Origin: DAIDKA01 sp035943195
GTDB taxonomy: Bacteria; Pseudomonadota; Gammaproteobacteria; Steroidobacterales; Steroidobacteraceae
Reading direction: 5' to 3'
Assembly (NCBI GenBank): GCA_035943195.1
Contig: DASZCK010000066.1
Location: 18,378 to 82,377 of the forward strand
DNA: 64,000 nucleotides
Below are positions 32,707 through 40,763 of the stretch, piece after piece. The notes beneath the pieces were generated by a model. The model was not told the origin of the DNA. It saw only the letters and a list, made by a program, of their open reading frames with translations, and made no database searches. Each line of letters starts with the position of its first letter. Positions within the stretch are counted from its first letter, which is position 1. Both the position numbers and the translations under genes were made by a program.

Positions 32707-33897
32707 ATGCGGCCGCTGGCCATCACCACTTACTCGGTGGTCTGCGCGACGGGCTTCGGCCAGCGCACCCTGCTTGCCGCGCTGCAGGATCGGCGCGGCA
32801 CGCTGATCCCCAACGACTACACCGCACAGCCGCTGCCCACCTGGATCGGGCGCGTCGCGGGCCTGGAGGCCCAGGACTGTGACCTGCCCGCCGCGCTGCG
32901 TCCCTGGGAGTGCCGCAACAACCGCCTGGCCTGGGCAGGGCTCAATACCGATGGATTCATGGCCGCAGCCAGCGCGGCCCGTGACCGTTACGGTGCCCGC
33001 CGCGTGGCCTTGGTGATGGGCACCTCGACGGCTGCCATCGATGCCACCGAGGCCTTTTATCGCCAGCTGGCAGATCCGGCGGGGCCGGCGCCCAATCTGC
33101 GCCAGCCCGAACTGCACACGCCGCATTCGCTCGGCAGCTTCGTGCAGCGCGCCCTGGGGCTGGAGGGCCCATCGTTCACGGTCGCCACGGCCTGTTCCTC
33201 GAGCGCCAAGGTCTTCTGCCAGGCGGAGCGGCTGATGCGCCTGGGTTTGTGCGATGCCGTGGTCGTGGGCGGAGTCGATACCTTGTGCAACAGCGTGCTG
33301 TATGGATTTGCCTCCCTCGAACTGCTGTCCCCGCAGATCTGCCAGCCCTTTGGGGTTGACCGGCGCGGGCTGAACATTGGCGAGGCGGCGGCTTTCGCCC
33401 TGCTGGAGCGCCGGGAAGCGGACTCAGTTTCGGACCTCACCTTCCTTGGCTATGGCGAGACCAGCGACGCGCACCACATGTCGGCCCCCCACCCGGAAGG
33501 GTTGGGCGCGCGTCTGGCGATCGAGCAGGCATTGGCGGGCCGCAGGCCTGAGCAAATCGAGTACATCAATCTGCACGGCACGGCGACGCCCAAGAATGAT
33601 GCCGTCGAGGCACGTGTGGTGGCAGAGATGTTCCCGGACAGCACGCGCGCGAGCTCCACCAAGGGCTGGACCGGACACACGCTCGGCGCCGCCGGTTGCC
33701 TGGAGGCCATCATCACCTGGCTGTCACTGGGCACGGGGCTCATGCCCGGAACCTTGAACACTCAGGAACTCGACGCGCACTGCGGTCCACAGATCCGGCT
33801 TGAGAACAGCGAGGGCGACGTGCGGCTGGCGCTGTCCAACTCCTTCGGCTTCGGCGGCAGCAATTGCGTGCTGCTGTTCGGACGTGCGGCCGGATGA
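32707..33897 (+). CDS. Beta-ketoacyl-ACP synthase (aryl-polyene cluster)
   Basis: Condensing enzyme that extends the aryl starter with malonyl-ACP. The active-site Cys is in VATACSSSAKVF near residue 163, and the two His residues in YINLHGTATPKNDA and TKGWTGHTLGAAG; the nucleotide end GFGGSNCVLLF is normal. The start at ATG 32707 is preferred over GTG 32680 because GAGGTGA, a near-perfect ribosome site, lies 6 bases upstream. 396 residues. It overlaps the partner gene by an ATGA junction, typical of a KS/chain-length-factor-like pair. Confidence 0.92.
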   Translation: MRPLAITTYSVVCATGFGQRTLLAALQDRRGTLIPNDYTAQPLPTWIGRVAGLEAQDCDLPAALRPWECRNNRLAWAGLNTDGFMAAASAARDRYGARRVALVMGTSTAAIDATEAFYRQLADPAGPAPNLRQPELHTPHSLGSFVQRALGLEGPSFTVATACSSSAKVFCQAERLMRLGLCDAVVVGGVDTLCNSVLYGFASLELLSPQICQPFGVDRRGLNIGEAAAFALLERREADSVSDLTFLGYGETSDAHHMSAPHPEGLGARLAIEQALAGRRPEQIEYINLHGTATPKNDAVEARVVAEMFPDSTRASSTKGWTGHTLGAAGCLEAIITWLSLGTGLMPGTLNTQELDAHCGPQIRLENSEGDVRLALSNSFGFGGSNCVLLFGRAAG

Positions 33898-34676
33898 GCC
33901 CGCCACTTGAAGTCGGCGTCGCGGCGGTGGCGCTCTGGAATCCATCCCCGGCGGCGAGGCCGCAGCCTTCGATCCTGCCGCCGAATGAGCGCCGTCGTGC
34001 GCCGGACAGCGTGGCAATCGCGCTGCAAGTAGCCCACGCGGCCTGCCTGCAGGCAGGCCGCGATCCCGCACGGCTGCCGATGGTCTTCGCCTCGACCTAC
34101 GGGGATCTGGCGATCACCGACTACATGTGTTCTACCTTGGCGAGCGCCCCGACCACACTCTCGCCCACACGCTTCCACAACTCGGTGCACAACGCGGCCG
34201 CCGGCTACTGGACCATCGCCACCGGCTGCCGCGAGCCCTACTGCGCCCTCGGCGCCGGCGTCTACAGCTTCGCCGCCGGACTGCTCGCCGCGGCCGTGCA
34301 GGTCTGTGCCGATCAGACCGACGTCCTGCTGGTGGCGTATGACACCGAGGTGCGCGGCGCACCGCAGTCCGAGCTTGCCGAAAGTCACGGCATGCTGGGG
34401 ATTGCGCTGCTGCTGAGCACCAGCCCCCGCGCCGGCGAGGCAGGGCTGCAGCTGGCCGTCGCGCCGCGCGCCGAGACCGACACTGCCACCGCAATCGGTG
34501 CGGCCAGTACCAATGCCATGGCGGCCGGGCTGCCGCTGGTGGCAGCGCTGCGCGGCGGAGCCGTCGAGATGCTGCCGCTGCCGCTGGGCCCGGATTCGAC
34601 GTTACAGGTCAGGATTCAGCGGGGCGGAGAAAAGATCTCGTTGAGCTCCTTACCCGAGGCCGCATCGCGCAGATAG
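33894..34676 (+). CDS. Ketosynthase-like partner lacking the active-site Cys
   Basis: 260 residues of the 'beta-ketoacyl synthase N-terminal-like' type found next to the true KS in aryl-polyene clusters, where the two form a heterodimer. The thiolase-like fold is visible (FASTYGDLAITDYM, SVHNAAAGYWTIATG, GAGVYSFAAGLLAAAVQ), but the nucleophilic cysteine position of the TACSSS motif is replaced. It should therefore be structural, like a chain-length factor. It is shorter than a full KS because the C-terminal half is missing, as is usual for this family. Its end overlaps the convergent PEP-mutase-like gene by 61 bases. Confidence 0.8.
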   Translation: MSPPLEVGVAAVALWNPSPAARPQPSILPPNERRRAPDSVAIALQVAHAACLQAGRDPARLPMVFASTYGDLAITDYMCSTLASAPTTLSPTRFHNSVHNAAAGYWTIATGCREPYCALGAGVYSFAAGLLAAAVQVCADQTDVLLVAYDTEVRGAPQSELAESHGMLGIALLLSTSPRAGEAGLQLAVAPRAETDTATAIGAASTNAMAAGLPLVAALRGGAVEMLPLPLGPDSTLQVRIQRGGEKISLSSLPEAASRR

Positions 34677-35443
34677 CCGAGGGTGCCTTGCTGCTGCACT
34701 TCCGTTGCCGCGCGCAACAAGGCACCGTAAGCCGCCCGGGCCAGCGATCCGCCGAGGCTGATACGCGTGACCCCGAGTTCATGCAGCGCGGGTACGCCAA
34801 GCGTCATGCCGGCAATCCCGGCGAGAATATTCAGCGGCCGATCGATGGAGCGCAGCACCTGAGCGATCTCCTCGCGGGTCTTGAGGCCCGGCGCAAACAG
34901 TACGTCGGCCCCGGCCTCCTGATAGGCCTGCAGCCGCCGAATCGTGTCCGCCAGGTCCAGGCGGCCGTAGACATGGTTCTCGGCGCGCGCCGTCAGCGTG
35001 AACTTGAATCCGAGCGACTTCACGGCCGCGGCGCCCTGGCGGATGCGTTCGGCGGCAAATTCCAGCGGATAGATGGGGGTGCCCGCATCGCCCGAGGCGT
35101 CCTCGATGGATCCGCCGACGATGCCGGTTTTGGCCGCCTGCAGCAGGGTTACGGCCACATCCTCGGGATCGTTGCCGAAGCCGTTCTGCAGATCGGCGCT
35201 CACCGGCAGCGAGGTGGCCTGGCACAGGCCCGTCAGATGCGTCAGCAGGCTGCTCTTGCTGATGCTGAGGTCGCTCTTGGCGATGGAAAATGCAAATCCT
35301 GCGCTGGAGGAGGCCAGGGCCTTGAAGCCCAGATGTTCCAGCAATCGCGCCGACCCGAAATCCCAGGGATTGGGAATCACGAAGCAAGAGCCTGTCGCGT
35401 GCAGCTTGCGGAATGCTTCGCTCTTTTCAAGCTGTGTCGTCAT
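34616..35443 (-). CDS. Isocitrate lyase/PEP mutase family protein
   Basis: 275 residues, TIM-barrel of the PEP mutase/isocitrate lyase superfamily, which breaks or rearranges C-C or C-P bonds in 2-methylisocitrate-, oxaloacetate- or carboxy-PEP-like substrates. Visible are NPWDFGSARLLE near the start, SADLQNGFG (metal-binding Asp region), GGSIEDASGD near 110 and TARAENHVYGR. The PEP mutase branch motif KxCG is not present, so a carbon-carbon lyase is more likely. It overlaps the DUF3052 gene upstream by four bases and the KS-partner gene downstream by 61. No link to pigment synthesis is known. Confidence 0.8.
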   Translation of the reverse strand: MTTQLEKSEAFRKLHATGSCFVIPNPWDFGSARLLEHLGFKALASSSAGFAFSIAKSDLSISKSSLLTHLTGLCQATSLPVSADLQNGFGNDPEDVAVTLLQAAKTGIVGGSIEDASGDAGTPIYPLEFAAERIRQGAAAVKSLGFKFTLTARAENHVYGRLDLADTIRRLQAYQEAGADVLFAPGLKTREEIAQVLRSIDRPLNILAGIAGMTLGVPALHELGVTRISLGGSLARAAYGALLRAATEVQQQGTLGYLRDAASGKELNEIFSPPR

Positions 35444-35838
35444 GTTTTCACCTTGATGTATTCCACCCGCCGGAAACGCAAGGCCGACCAGTCCTCATCG
35501 ACGGCGACCATGCGCACCGGCTCGAAGCCAGCCGCGCCGAGCACCGGCCAGCCGGAGTCGCGATTGAACTCGCACCGGTACTTCTTCGACGTGCCTTTCG
35601 GGTAGACCATCCACAGGATGGCATCGCCGCTGCAGGCCGCCGCGAGCTTGCGGCTTGCCGCATCGAGTTCGGCCTGCGTGATCACGAAGGCCATGGCAAA
35701 GCTGGAGGCGCCCGACACCGAACGTTTCACCGTCACGGTCTTCAGTGCCGCAAGTTCGGGCTCGAAGGATTTCGGCGCATTGAGCACGTGAACCACGGTG
35801 TGGGTGCCGAGATTGAGTTTTTTGAAAAGGGGTGTCAT
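35440..35838 (-). CDS. DUF3052-type protein
   Basis: 132 residues, function unknown. Segments FKKLNLGTHTVVHVLNAP, FVITQAELDAASRKLA and LWMVYPKGTSKKYRCEF followed by FEPVRMVAVDEDWSALRFRRVEYI match the conserved DUF3052-like layout of small proteins without cofactor motifs. It is coupled to the PEP-mutase-like gene by an ATGA overlap and follows the GNAT gene by one base. The three genes sit at the downstream end of the minus-strand arm of the pigment region. Confidence 0.7.
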   Translation of the reverse strand: MTPLFKKLNLGTHTVVHVLNAPKSFEPELAALKTVTVKRSVSGASSFAMAFVITQAELDAASRKLAAACSGDAILWMVYPKGTSKKYRCEFNRDSGWPVLGAAGFEPVRMVAVDEDWSALRFRRVEYIKVKT

Positions 35839-35839
35839 G

Positions 35840-36298
35840 TCACAACCTCAAGGTCATGAACACGCTATGGGGGTCATCGTTGCGGTAGTCGGCAAAAGCG
35901 CTGCAAAAGGTGAACCCCGCGCTCGCGTAAAGGCTCTGAGCCGCCTTGAAGGTCTGCACCGGACCGGTCTCGAGGCTCAAGCGCTCGTAGCCGCGCTCGC
36001 GCGCGATGCCGAGGATGTGGTTGAGGAGGGCCCGTCCGGCACCTTTGCGGCGCGCGGCCTGCGGCGTGCGCATGGATTTGATTTCGCCGTGCCGCCGGTC
36101 CAACTCCTTGAGGGCACCGCATCCGATCAGCTCGGACTCATCCCACACGGTCCAGAAGGTGATGTCGGGGCTGCGCAGCTTGTCCAGATCGAGGGCATGG
36201 ACGCTTTCGGCGGGGCTGATTTCGTACATGTTGCGCAGATGCTCCGCCAGCAGCGCGTGGATCTGCGGGCGCGACAGGTCATCAATTTCAATCCTCAC
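35840..36298 (-). CDS. GNAT family N-acetyltransferase
   Basis: 152 residues with the GNAT fold: GCGALKELDRRHGEIKSMRT (strands 4 and motif D), then the acetyl-CoA loop QAARRKGAGRALLNHILG near 82, and the SLYASAGFTFC end. Substrate not predictable; such enzymes acetylate small amines or protein N-termini. Its start lies 11 bases inside the end of lspA, so it belongs to the same transcript. Confidence 0.88.
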   Translation of the reverse strand: MRIEIDDLSRPQIHALLAEHLRNMYEISPAESVHALDLDKLRSPDITFWTVWDESELIGCGALKELDRRHGEIKSMRTPQAARRKGAGRALLNHILGIARERGYERLSLETGPVQTFKAAQSLYASAGFTFCSAFADYRNDDPHSVFMTLRL

Positions 36299-36776
36299 GC
36301 TTGCGGCTCCAGCCGATCAGCAGGGCAATGACGCCCACCATCAGGATGGCATCGGCGATATTGAAGATGCCGGTGCGCAGTGAACCTATGCCGAGGTTCA
36401 GGAAATCGGTCACCGCACCATCGAAGCGCAGCCGATCGATCACATTTCCGAGACCGCCGGCGCCGATCGCCGTGATGGCCAGGCGCGTCGGCCACGACAA
36501 ACGCTGCGACAGCAGGGCCCAGCCCAGCAGCGCCACCACGATGGCACCCACGGCAACCGTGAAACCGTCGAAACGGACGGCCGGCGGCAGCGACTCGCCG
36601 AGGCTGAGGAAGGCCCCGGGATTTTGCGCATACTGCAGGCGCAAGGTGTCGCCCAGAAAGGAATGAACCCCGCTGCCGGGCAGGTACGCGCGCGCCGCGG
36701 CCTTTGATATCTGGTCGCAGCCCACACAACCGACCAGGACCAGCGCGACCAGCAAAGAACGGCTCAGTGCACGCAT
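36288..36776 (-). CDS. lspA: Lipoprotein signal peptidase (signal peptidase II)
   Basis: Inner-membrane aspartyl protease that removes signal peptides from diacylglyceryl-modified prolipoproteins. 162 residues with four membrane helices. The catalytic Asp residues are in GNVIDRLRFDGAVTDF and FNIADAILMVG, and the N-terminal VGCDQISK motif is present. Its usual neighbours (ileS, ribF, fkpB) are absent and it lies within the aryl-polyene run between a dehydratase gene and a GNAT gene. It may be a cluster-specific second copy, but other copies lie outside the window and cannot be seen. Confidence 0.88.
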   Translation of the reverse strand: MRALSRSLLVALVLVGCVGCDQISKAAARAYLPGSGVHSFLGDTLRLQYAQNPGAFLSLGESLPPAVRFDGFTVAVGAIVVALLGWALLSQRLSWPTRLAITAIGAGGLGNVIDRLRFDGAVTDFLNLGIGSLRTGIFNIADAILMVGVIALLIGWSRKRED

Positions 36777-36779
36777 CAG

Positions 36780-37223
36780 CTACCCCCCCGACTTGCGCCG
36801 AATGATAGCCACACGGCCGGCTGCCAGCGACTGCCCCGCATGCGATGCCGCAAACCGGTACTGCCAGCTGCCACCGTCCTGCAGCAGGAGTTCAGCCTGG
36901 ATCTGCAGCTCCCCCGCAAGATCATCGATATGGGAGCACGCAAAGCTCACATCGCGCAGTGCGACCAGGTAGCCGGGCGCGGCGGTGGTACCGGCCGCGC
37001 GTGCGACCAGGCCGCCGTGCAGCGCCGCGGCCTGCGCACCGTACTCACACAGGTGCACCGATCGCAGCCGGCCATGGCTGCGCAGCGGATGGTCGGGGGC
37101 GCGATGAGTGGCCGACAGCGCGACGATGTGGGTGGCATCCCAGCTTGCCACCCGTTCCAGCAGGGACATGGAGCCCTGGTGGGGGATCAGCTGTGCAATG
37201 AGCGCGCGATCGGCGGTACTCAT
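36780..37223 (-). CDS. Hotdog-fold 3-hydroxyacyl-ACP dehydratase (aryl-polyene cluster)
   Basis: 147-residue thioester dehydratase of the ApeP-like type. Family features are LIPHQGSMSLLERVASWD at the start, a central helix with LCEYGAQAAALHGGL and a VALRDVSFACSHIDDL strand. It would remove water from the 3-hydroxyacyl-ACP to create the conjugated double bonds. It overlaps the MMPL gene upstream by four bases. A second dehydratase, FabZ/ApeI-like, is encoded at 40179-40538; clusters of this kind usually have both. Confidence 0.82.
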   Translation of the reverse strand: MSTADRALIAQLIPHQGSMSLLERVASWDATHIVALSATHRAPDHPLRSHGRLRSVHLCEYGAQAAALHGGLVARAAGTTAAPGYLVALRDVSFACSHIDDLAGELQIQAELLLQDGGSWQYRFAASHAGQSLAAGRVAIIRRKSGG

Positions 37224-39556
37224 CGATCACCCGTGCGCCGGATCAGCAGCTGCGCCAGAACGAAGTTGCTGGCGACACCCAGCACCACGGTGATGCCGAT
37301 GGAGCGCAGGACCGGCAGCGCCGAACTGCCGAGCACGGCGAACACCACGCAGGCGGCGGTGGCGCAGATGGTGACGGTATGCAAGGCGCGCCGATGCGCT
37401 GCGCTCTCGTGGCTCGCGCGTTCGAGAAACAGGCCGTAGTCGAGCCCGAGACCGGCCGCGAGTACCAGGGCGATCAGGTGAAACAGGTTCAGTGCGACGC
37501 CGGCGCCGTGCAGCAGCGCGAGCGTCACCAGGGTCGAGAGCGCCATGGGCGTGACCACCCGCAGCATGCGGCGGAACGAGCGGCAGGTCGCGGCCACCAC
37601 CAGGAGCAACAGCACGGCGGCCGCGGCGACGCTCGCCAGGATCCGTTGCCGCTGGTAGGAGACCAGGTCCTCGGCAGCCTGCTTCAGGTCCAAGAGCTGC
37701 AGGGTGCCGCCCGAGGCGGCCGCGAGGGCCGCCAGGCGCTGCGGCGCGCGCACATCCGTCAGCGTAACCAGGCCGGTCCAGCCGCCATCGCGCGCCTGCA
37801 GCAGCGAGCCCACGGTCAACGCCAGCGGTGTGCCGGCGATCGTGGCCTCGGTGAGAGGGGGGAGGCTGCGGGCGCGAGCGACGTCGGCCAGAAACGGCGC
37901 GAACAGGCCGGGTCGAAAGGCCATGCCGGCGAGGGCATGATCCAGACTGTCCTTGAGTGTCGGTGCGTCGGGCAGCGCCGCCTGGCGACGCCGCTGCACG
38001 GCAGCACTCGGCAGGTAGCGCGACGCCAGGTCGAAGCCGCCGATGGCGTGTTGGGCGGTGAGCGCGGCAAGCGAGCTCGAGAGGGTCTCCTCACGCGTCA
38101 GCAGCGCATCGGGGCTGGGGGCCTGAAGTGCCAGCAGGTAGCGCACATCGGGTGCGCCGAGTGCCTGCTGCAGTGACTCGTACTCACTCAGCATGGCTTC
38201 GGGCACTGGAGTGAGATGCCCGAGATCCGTGTCCCACCAGGGGCCCCGCACGCCGAGCAACGGCACCAGGGCCAGCACCGCGATCGCAGGTGCCAGCCAG
38301 GGCATCAGCGGCAGGCGGCCCGACAACTTCTCCAGGGTGCCGGCAATCCAGCTCGCGCCATAGTCGTGAGTTCCCGTGGGCAGCAGGCGCGGCAGCAGGT
38401 AGCGCGTGCACAGACCGGCCGCCGCGAGGCCGACGATATTGAAGGTGGCCAGCTGTGCCAGGCCGAGAACCCCGGACACCAGGAAGGCGAGGTAGGCGAT
38501 GCATACGGCAGCCACCGCCGTGGCCAGCGTCGGCCAGATGCTGCGCGCCACCTGCAGCGCCGGCACTCCCGGCTGTTCATTGCTGAACAGATAGATGGGA
38601 TAGTCCAACGCCACCCCGGTGAGGGTGAAGCCGAAGGCGATGGTGATGCCATGGACGCTGGAGAACAGCGCGGCCGCCGCGCCGAGACCACACAGGCCGG
38701 CGGTGGCGAGCGGCAGCGCGCCCAACAGCACGCGCCGGAAGCTTCCGTAAGCCAGCAGCATCAGCAGCACCATGCCCACCGAATCGAGGATCGCCGCCAG
38801 ACGGGCGTCGGCCTCGCTGCGCGCCTGCATGGTCACGGCGAAGGCGCCAGAGCCGCTGACGATCAGCTGCATCGCCGGCTGCGTCCTGACGTCATTGAAG
38901 TGGCGGCGCAGGGCCTCGATGGCGAACTTCTGGCCATTCGGATCGAAGCCCGCCACGCGCGTCTGCACGATCATCAGGGCCGCATCGCCTTGCTTGTTGA
39001 ACCACACATCGAACAGCTGCTGGGCCTGCTGCGCCGGCTCCCACGCCTCCAGCACCTTGAGCAGTTCCAGGGTCGGATCGCGGGGCAGCAGCGGGGTCAG
39101 CAAGGTGGCGGCGGGAGACGCCAGATCCTGTTCGCGCTGCTGCAGCTGGTCGCGCAGGTAGTCGGTGTCCAGCGGCTGGGTATCCAGGGTCGGGGACAGC
39201 AGGTAGCGGTAGGGCAGCAACGCATCGGGGACCATGTCGAGCCGTTGCTCGCCGTTGCTGACGAAGCCGAACGCCGGATCGCTACGCAGTGCCGCGCTGA
39301 GTTTTTGCGAGGTGGCCGCGAGCGCCTCCGGCGGGGCGCCGTTGATCGCGACCAGCAGCAATTTGGCCGCCGGACCCTCGCTGACCTCTTCGAGCAGCAG
39401 CCGCCCCACCGCATCGTGGGCGGCCGGCATGAACAGGCGCAGGTCACCGCTGATCCGCAGGCTGTGGTGGACAATCAGGCCCGCGGCGGCCAGCAGTGCC
39501 AGCCACAAGAGTGCGGTAATGCGGGCGGAACCGCGCATGCGGCGCTTCAGCGGCAC
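37220..39556 (-). CDS. MMPL/RND-type exporter (aryl-polyene cluster)
   Basis: 778-residue RND-superfamily membrane protein with two repeated halves, each made of one helix, a large periplasmic loop and five more helices; first helix ALLWLALLAAAGLIVHHSL, central bundle from about 245, second bundle from about 640. In aryl-polyene loci such proteins are thought to move the pigment-lipid from the inner membrane to the periplasmic face. The MMPL-type GLGLDYGLFLERASHE segment is present near the second bundle. It overlaps genes on both sides (10 and 4 bases), a tight operon with the LolA-like protein and the dehydratase. Confidence 0.88.
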   Translation of the reverse strand: MPLKRRMRGSARITALLWLALLAAAGLIVHHSLRISGDLRLFMPAAHDAVGRLLLEEVSEGPAAKLLLVAINGAPPEALAATSQKLSAALRSDPAFGFVSNGEQRLDMVPDALLPYRYLLSPTLDTQPLDTDYLRDQLQQREQDLASPAATLLTPLLPRDPTLELLKVLEAWEPAQQAQQLFDVWFNKQGDAALMIVQTRVAGFDPNGQKFAIEALRRHFNDVRTQPAMQLIVSGSGAFAVTMQARSEADARLAAILDSVGMVLLMLLAYGSFRRVLLGALPLATAGLCGLGAAAALFSSVHGITIAFGFTLTGVALDYPIYLFSNEQPGVPALQVARSIWPTLATAVAAVCIAYLAFLVSGVLGLAQLATFNIVGLAAAGLCTRYLLPRLLPTGTHDYGASWIAGTLEKLSGRLPLMPWLAPAIAVLALVPLLGVRGPWWDTDLGHLTPVPEAMLSEYESLQQALGAPDVRYLLALQAPSPDALLTREETLSSSLAALTAQHAIGGFDLASRYLPSAAVQRRRQAALPDAPTLKDSLDHALAGMAFRPGLFAPFLADVARARSLPPLTEATIAGTPLALTVGSLLQARDGGWTGLVTLTDVRAPQRLAALAAASGGTLQLLDLKQAAEDLVSYQRQRILASVAAAAVLLLLVVAATCRSFRRMLRVVTPMALSTLVTLALLHGAGVALNLFHLIALVLAAGLGLDYGLFLERASHESAAHRRALHTVTICATAACVVFAVLGSSALPVLRSIGITVVLGVASNFVLAQLLIRRTGDR

Positions 39557-40179
39557 ACCTTGTCGAGGGCGGCGCGATCGATGTCCGGCGGCACCGCGGT
39601 ACGGGCCGCATCTTCCAGCAGCATCACCGTCACGCTGCCGTCAGGTGCCGAGGTGGTCATGCAGCGGGGGCTGGCGGCCGCGCCGTTCACCACGATGTGC
39701 GATACGCGTTGGCTGACGCGGCTATCGCGTGGCGTGAGCGTCAGCGACCAGTGCGCATCGTCCCCGGACAGCGCCAGGGTGAACCCCTGCTCCAGCTGCG
39801 CCCGGTTGCCGCCCAGCAGCGCCGAAAAGCTGCTGAGCAGGGTCTTCAGCTCCGGGGCGCGCTGCAGCGAAAAAGTCCGTGGCTTGCCCTTGCCCCGGGT
39901 GACGCTGACGCTGTCACCCTGTATCTGGGTATGTTCGGAATAGGGCTTCTCCACCGTGCGTGCCAGGGCATCCGGGCCGTCGTACTCCATCTCGCCCGAG
40001 ACAATCAGCGGCCGGCTGAGCAGGGGCGAGAAATGGACTTCGACAAAGGGGGTGGTCGCAGGCGCCGGCCGTGTCAGGTGCTGCAACAGGGTGTCCACGT
40101 CCGGGACCGAGCCCGTCTCGCCCAGGGCCGCGGCGGCCGGCAGCAACGCCACCACCGCCATCCATCGCCAGGTTCCCAT
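39547..40179 (-). CDS. LolA-like outer-membrane lipoprotein carrier (aryl-polyene cluster)
   Basis: 210 residues with a signal peptide (WMAVVALLPAAAALG) and the LolA/LolB-like half-barrel: FVEVHFSPLLSRPLIVSGEMEYDG, then TVEKPYSEHTQIQGDSVSV and LSSFSALLGGNRAQLEQGF. Such proteins bind hydrophobic acyl chains in a cavity. In aryl-polyene clusters a LolA-like protein probably ferries the polyene lipid across the periplasm to the outer membrane, after the MMPL exporter. The start overlaps the stop of the dehydratase gene by one base. Confidence 0.85.
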   Translation of the reverse strand: MGTWRWMAVVALLPAAAALGETGSVPDVDTLLQHLTRPAPATTPFVEVHFSPLLSRPLIVSGEMEYDGPDALARTVEKPYSEHTQIQGDSVSVTRGKGKPRTFSLQRAPELKTLLSSFSALLGGNRAQLEQGFTLALSGDDAHWSLTLTPRDSRVSQRVSHIVVNGAAASPRCMTTSAPDGSVTVMLLEDAARTAVPPDIDRAALDKVCR

Positions 40180-40538
40180 CAGCCGCGCGCCTCCGGATTG
40201 ATTATGTCGGTTTGCAACTCAAATACTCCCAACGCCAGGGTCTGATCCCCGGTCGTGACGGCAAAACGCAGCAGCCCGGCCTCGCGCTCCAGTGTCGCCA
40301 GCACCTGCATCCCCGGCAGCCATGGAGCCGGGAACTTCGCCTGGCGCAGCCGCAATGGCTGCACGGCGCCACCCAGCCACTGGTCGGCGGCGTCCAGCAC
40401 CTGGGCCAGCAGCAGCACGCCGGGCACGACGGGGGTGCCCGGGAAATGGCCGGGTAACGCCGGATGATCGGCGCCGATGAACAGCGACTGCCGGTGGCAG
40501 CCGGTCCCCGGCTTGAGGCTCTGGTCTTCAATGGCCAC
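40179..40538 (-). CDS. FabZ/ApeI-like hotdog dehydratase (aryl-polyene cluster)
   Basis: 119 residues. The motif HPALPGHFPGTPVVPGVLLL carries the catalytic His and the PG-rich loop of FabZ-type 3-hydroxyacyl-ACP dehydratases. It heads the minus-strand run of overlapping genes that continues to 34616. About 225 bases separate it from gltB, which is divergent, so both promoters must lie there. Confidence 0.85.
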   Translation of the reverse strand: MAIEDQSLKPGTGCHRQSLFIGADHPALPGHFPGTPVVPGVLLLAQVLDAADQWLGGAVQPLRLRQAKFPAPWLPGMQVLATLEREAGLLRFAVTTGDQTLALGVFELQTDIINPEARG

Positions 40539-40763
40539 GCGGGAACATTAGCATTCCTGCACCGCCGCCCGCCCCGAGGCTGTGCAAAGCGCGGGTGAAC
40601 CGTCCCGAATGGGGGCAAGTTCACCGACTGCATTGACGCTGCCGGGCGGGTCGGCAATAGTCGACGGGGATGATATCGTTAGCGGTTTGCCGCATCTGAG
40701 CCCTCCCCCGGCTCCGGTGCGCGAAAGGCGCCAGACGGCGCCGCATTGGTTTTCGGAGTAAGC

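Noticed and set aside
38216..39943. 575-codon plus-strand frame opposite the MMPL and LolA-like genes
   Set aside because: Gln/Arg/His-rich antisense sequence without domains; the opposite frames have membrane helices and family motifs.
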